From a bacterium (GTDB lineage: Bacteria; Latescibacterota; UBA2968), in the NCBI GenBank assembly GCA_027296045.1, contig JAPUJS010000060.1, forward strand, positions 1-9,764: a DNA stretch of 9,764 bases, read 5' to 3'. A program made the position numbers and the translations under genes. Within the stretch, counting starts at the first letter, position 1. Each line of letters opens with the position of its first letter. This document shows positions 7,317 to 9,764 of the stretch, piece after piece. The notes under the pieces were generated by a model. That model did no database searches. It had not been told where the DNA came from and saw only the letters and a list, made by a program, of their open reading frames with translations.

Positions 7317-8339
7317 ATGATACGGGTCGGCGTCATCGGCCTGCGTGGGATTGGCAACAATCACGCAACCACCTATCACAACCACAAAAAATCGGACCTG
7401 CTGGCCGTCTGCGATATGGTGAAAGAACGGGCGGACGACGCGGCAGAACGTTATGGAGCCAAGGCCTACTACAGCATCGACGACATGCTAAACAACGAAG
7501 AACTGGACGTTGTCAGTGTTGCTACAGGCGGGTTTGAAAATGGCGGTGATCATTACGAACCTGTTATCCAGTGTTTGGAAGCAGGCCTGGATGTGCTTTG
7601 TGAAAAACCCATCAGCAACAACATCGAGCACGCCCGCGATATGGTCAAAACGGCTCAGAAAAAAAACCTGCGCTTTGCCATCAACCTCAACCACCGCTTT
7701 GTCCCGCCTGCTGAAAAGGCCAAAAAGTGGATCGATGAAGGCAAATTGGGCCAATTGCTCATTATCAACATGACCATGTGGATCGGTAACCCTGCCGAGA
7801 CTTCCCCCTGGTTCCATCTCAAAGCCCTTCACCCGCATTCCATTGATATTATGCGCTACTTCTGTGGCGATGTCGCCCGCGTTCAAGCCTTCCTCAACAA
7901 AGGCCCCGGCCGCAGCGGCGACAATCCAACGGTGTGTTGGTCCAATGCACAGATCAATATGCATTTTGAAAATGACGTGGTCGGCCATTTGACCGGATCC
8001 TATGATACCAATCCTGCCCACAACCTGGAGCGGTGCGAAGTGATGGGGTCTGAAGGCCGCTTTGTCCTGGACAACTGTTTTGAAGAACTCACGCTTTATC
8101 CGCGCCGGTCCGAAGAACTCACCGTGATTCGCAATTCCATTATGGGCGGTCTGGTCTTCAATGACACTTTTCCCAGACGCATCAACCGGTGGATCGAACA
8201 GGTGGACGAAGGCGTCCCCCGGGGGGAAATCGACGGCTCCGGAGAAGAAGGCCTGGCCGTTCAAGAAATCATCACAGCCGCCATCCGGTCCTGGGAAGAA
8301 AATGCGATTATCGACGTAGCCAAAGTACCCGGAACCTGA
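7317..8339 (+). CDS. Gfo/Idh/MocA family NAD(P)-dependent oxidoreductase
   Basis: A 340-aa, full-length member of the Gfo/Idh/MocA family, cytoplasmic enzymes that oxidise or reduce sugars, inositols and related polyols with a bound nicotinamide. The N-terminal Rossmann domain (1-120) has the glycine-rich loop GVIGLRGIGNNH (5-16), an acidic residue after the second strand (D33) and the catalytic-lysine motif EKP (E96-K97-P98). The C-terminal alpha/beta domain follows, with the likely catalytic histidine and aspartate in HPHSID (H174, D177). The substrate cannot be told from sequence. The ATG at 7317 was chosen because AAAGGAG (7304-7310) sits 6 bases upstream; the longer frame from 7194 would start inside the preceding terminator. 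It has its own promoter and a terminator after the TGA stop. A paralogue follows at 8460. Confidence 0.93.
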   Translation: MIRVGVIGLRGIGNNHATTYHNHKKSDLLAVCDMVKERADDAAERYGAKAYYSIDDMLNNEELDVVSVATGGFENGGDHYEPVIQCLEAGLDVLCEKPISNNIEHARDMVKTAQKKNLRFAINLNHRFVPPAEKAKKWIDEGKLGQLLIINMTMWIGNPAETSPWFHLKALHPHSIDIMRYFCGDVARVQAFLNKGPGRSGDNPTVCWSNAQINMHFENDVVGHLTGSYDTNPAHNLERCEVMGSEGRFVLDNCFEELTLYPRRSEELTVIRNSIMGGLVFNDTFPRRINRWIEQVDEGVPRGEIDGSGEEGLAVQEIITAAIRSWEENAIIDVAKVPGT

Positions 8340-8360
8340 TCGATGGATCAACCATATCTC

Positions 8361-8391
8361 CAGGGGCGAAGAAATTCGCCCCTGTTTTGTT
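8361..8391 (+). terminator. Rho-independent terminator with GAAA tetraloop after the first oxidoreductase
   Basis: A perfect 10-bp stem, CAGGGGCGAA with TTCGCCCCTG, closed by a GAAA tetraloop and followed by TTTTGTT. It lies 21 bases after the TGA stop and separates the two oxidoreductase genes, so the downstream gene needs read-through or its own promoter. No clear promoter was found in 8392-8447. Confidence 0.85.
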
Positions 8392-8459
8392 AGAGGTCAT
8401 TTCCAGAACGCTGAAAAGACATCCCAGATTCGTATCAAACCATGATTTAAGGAGATAGA

Positions 8460-9516
8460 ATGGATAAGGTCGGCATTGGCGTATTAAGCCATGCACACGG
8501 ACACGTCACCAACTACTGTCGGGTGATGCAGCATTTTGACGACGTGACCCTTGTCGCCTCCTGGGACGACAACGAGGAACGAGGCCGCAATGCCACACAG
8601 AACTGCGGAATGGATTTTCGAGCCAGCCCCAAAGAGGTCCTGGAAGATCCCAACATCGACACCATCATGATCGGCGTAGAAACCAACCGCCACGCAGAAT
8701 TTGTCGAAATGGCTGCCGAGGCTGGAAAACATATCCTCCTGCAAAAGCCAATGGCCACCACCCTGTCCGATTGTGACCGCATCATTGAAGTGATTCGAAA
8801 AACCGGCGTCAAATTCAGCATAGCCTCAGATGCGACACGATCCCGTGAACCAGAAAATCCGGGAACTGCTCCAGGCCGGCACCGTGGGCAAGGTCGCAGT
8901 GGTTCGCCGCCGTCACTGCATCCCCGTCCTGCTCAACCCCAACTTTGTCAACGGTCCTTCCAGATGGCATATGGACCCGGTTGCCAACATCGGGATGTTC
9001 TTCGACGACGCCTCCCACGCCGCCGATTGGTTTTACTGGCTCCTGGGAGCTCCCACCAGCGTGGTTGCCGAAATCGACGGCATCATCACCGATGTTGCAC
9101 CCGACGACAACGGCGTTGCCATTTACCGATTCAAAGACGGCATCATCGGCACCCTCTTCAACGGCTCCACCACAGTTGCCGGAGTCAACACGACCGAGAT
9201 CTATGGCGACGAAGGCACCATCGTCCAGGACTACGGCGATTCCCCCTCCACGTCGGCCCCACGTCCCGAAAACGCAGTGCCGCTCAAATATATCCGCAAA
9301 GGCGATGAAGCCTGGACCGAATTCCCGATGCACATCCCCAAAGGGCAGGGCGAACGCATTTCTGCCGTTCCCAGACCCTTTATCGACTACATTCGCGGCC
9401 TGACAGATGAACGAATCTCCCCGGAAGAGGGTAAAGTCTCTGTAGAGATGATCCTGGCTGCCTATCAGTATGCCCGAGAAGGCCGGCGAATTACCTTCCC
9501 CTTGAATCAGGAGTAG
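8460..9516 (+). pseudogene. Gfo/Idh/MocA family oxidoreductase, split by one frameshift
   Basis: A second family member, paralogous to the gene at 7317. It starts at the ATG at 8460 with TAAGGAG (8448-8454) 5 bases upstream. Frame 1 (8460-8825) gives the Rossmann half: GVLSHAHGH at 7-15, and QKP (95-97) where EKP is usual. Coding then moves to the next frame from 8827, beginning QMRHDPVNQ and running to a TAG at 9514-9516. It includes the C-terminal domain with a likely catalytic His in the segment DDASHAADWFYWLLG. Repaired length is about 352 aa, normal for the family. The gap between SIA and QMRH fits one missing residue when aligned with the paralogue (AINLNHRF), so a 2-base deletion is the simplest reading; a 1-base insertion also restores the frame. 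Both halves look well conserved. A recent mutation or assembly error is likelier than an old pseudogene. Confidence 0.85.
8820..8830 (+). other. Frameshift site in the second oxidoreductase
   Basis: Frame 1 reads ATA GCC, then a single T (8826), then frame 2 reads CAG ATG CGA CAC GAT. Frame 2 has a TAG at 8821-8823, so the switch must lie between about 8823 and 8830. No stop in frame 1, no slippery heptamer and no prfB-like CTT-TGA is present, so programmed shifting has little support. Confidence 0.85.
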
Positions 9517-9564
9517 AGAAAACCCCACGCGAATAATAACCCCAATCCCAACCGGAATACTACC

Positions 9565-9764
9565 ATGTCGTCCTACACTCTGAAGGGCCTTGATTACACG
9601 GCCACCATTTATGACAACGCGCCCTCCTCCGATCCCGACGTCCAGGAGGGACACAACGGAATCCGGTCGTGGAAACGCGACGACGATCCCGAAACCCGGT
9701 TCATTGCCCATTCCTGGCTCAACCTGGAGCACGTGATTACCGACGACCGCCAGTTTTTCGGCAA
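9565..9764 (+). CDS. Unrecognised protein, 5' part only
   Basis: A reading frame open from the ATG at 9565 to the window end: 66 complete codons beginning MSSYTLKGLDYTATIYDN. It has no signal peptide or membrane helix, and it is rich in Asp and aromatic residues (for example RSWKRDDDPETRF and HSWLNLEHVITDD). I do not recognise the family. It starts 48 bases after the oxidoreductase stop in the same orientation, so it may be co-transcribed with it. No good Shine-Dalgarno site precedes the ATG, so the start is uncertain. Consistent codon use and the absence of stops support it being real, but only a short part is visible. Confidence 0.55.
   Translation, partial: MSSYTLKGLDYTATIYDNAPSSDPDVQEGHNGIRSWKRDDDPETRFIAHSWLNLEHVITDDRQFFG

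Noticed and set aside
7488..8351. 287-codon minus-strand frame opposite the first oxidoreductase
   Set aside because: It is a mirror of a clear Gfo/Idh/MocA gene, with no family resemblance of its own.
8827..9308. Continuation of the first reading frame of the second oxidoreductase past the frameshift
   Set aside because: It turns into Arg/Pro/His-rich sequence without family features, while the neighbouring frame continues the conserved protein.
8815..9732. 305-codon minus-strand frame opposite the second oxidoreductase and the last gene
   Set aside because: The sense strand carries conserved oxidoreductase sequence; the antisense frame is Gly/Val-rich shadow coding.

Overview
The window reads as chromosomal DNA from a free-living, moderately GC-rich bacterium. 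Genes are led by Shine-Dalgarno sites, and sigma70-type promoters and hairpin-plus-T-run terminators are easy to see. No mobile element, tRNA, rRNA or CRISPR array is visible. A tandem-duplicated UvrA, neighbouring Gfo/Idh/MocA oxidoreductases and a proline-rich membrane-tethered receiver protein recall Planctomycetes/Verrucomicrobia/Lentisphaerae or Poribacteria/Latescibacteria-like lineages. That placement is an inference with low confidence.

Minus strand, 13-5679: one giant UvrA gene of about 1,888 codons. It encodes two complete UvrA units in tandem, copy 1 at about 5679-2857 and copy 2 at about 2799-13, joined by a short charged linker. The frame is broken once, by an amber TAG at 2643-2641, where a conserved tyrosine of the GQRR-Y-VESLSAYARQF motif should be. 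As read, the gene gives a first product of about 1,012 aa (complete UvrA plus linker plus an orphan Walker A) and a second open frame of 861 aa that lacks its first Walker A. Everything after the stop is well conserved, so the nonsense change is recent, is a sequence error, or is read through.

About 5680-6004: a divergent regulatory region. It holds a strong promoter for the rightward gene, a weaker -10 candidate for uvrA and a CRP/FNR-like palindrome.

Plus strand, 6005-7138: a receiver-domain protein with a long Pro-rich linker and a single C-terminal membrane helix, closed by a strong terminator. Plus strand, 7317-9516: two paralogous Gfo/Idh/MocA oxidoreductases. The first is intact with its own promoter and terminator. 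The second is split by one frameshift near 8826. A third gene starts at 9565, runs off the window and is not recognised.

The genes do not form one pathway. Excision repair points left, a putative signalling protein points right, and a likely sugar or polyol oxidoreductase cluster begins at the right end. The most unusual items are the amber-interrupted UvrA tandem fusion and the membrane-anchored receiver protein with a repeated helical motif.
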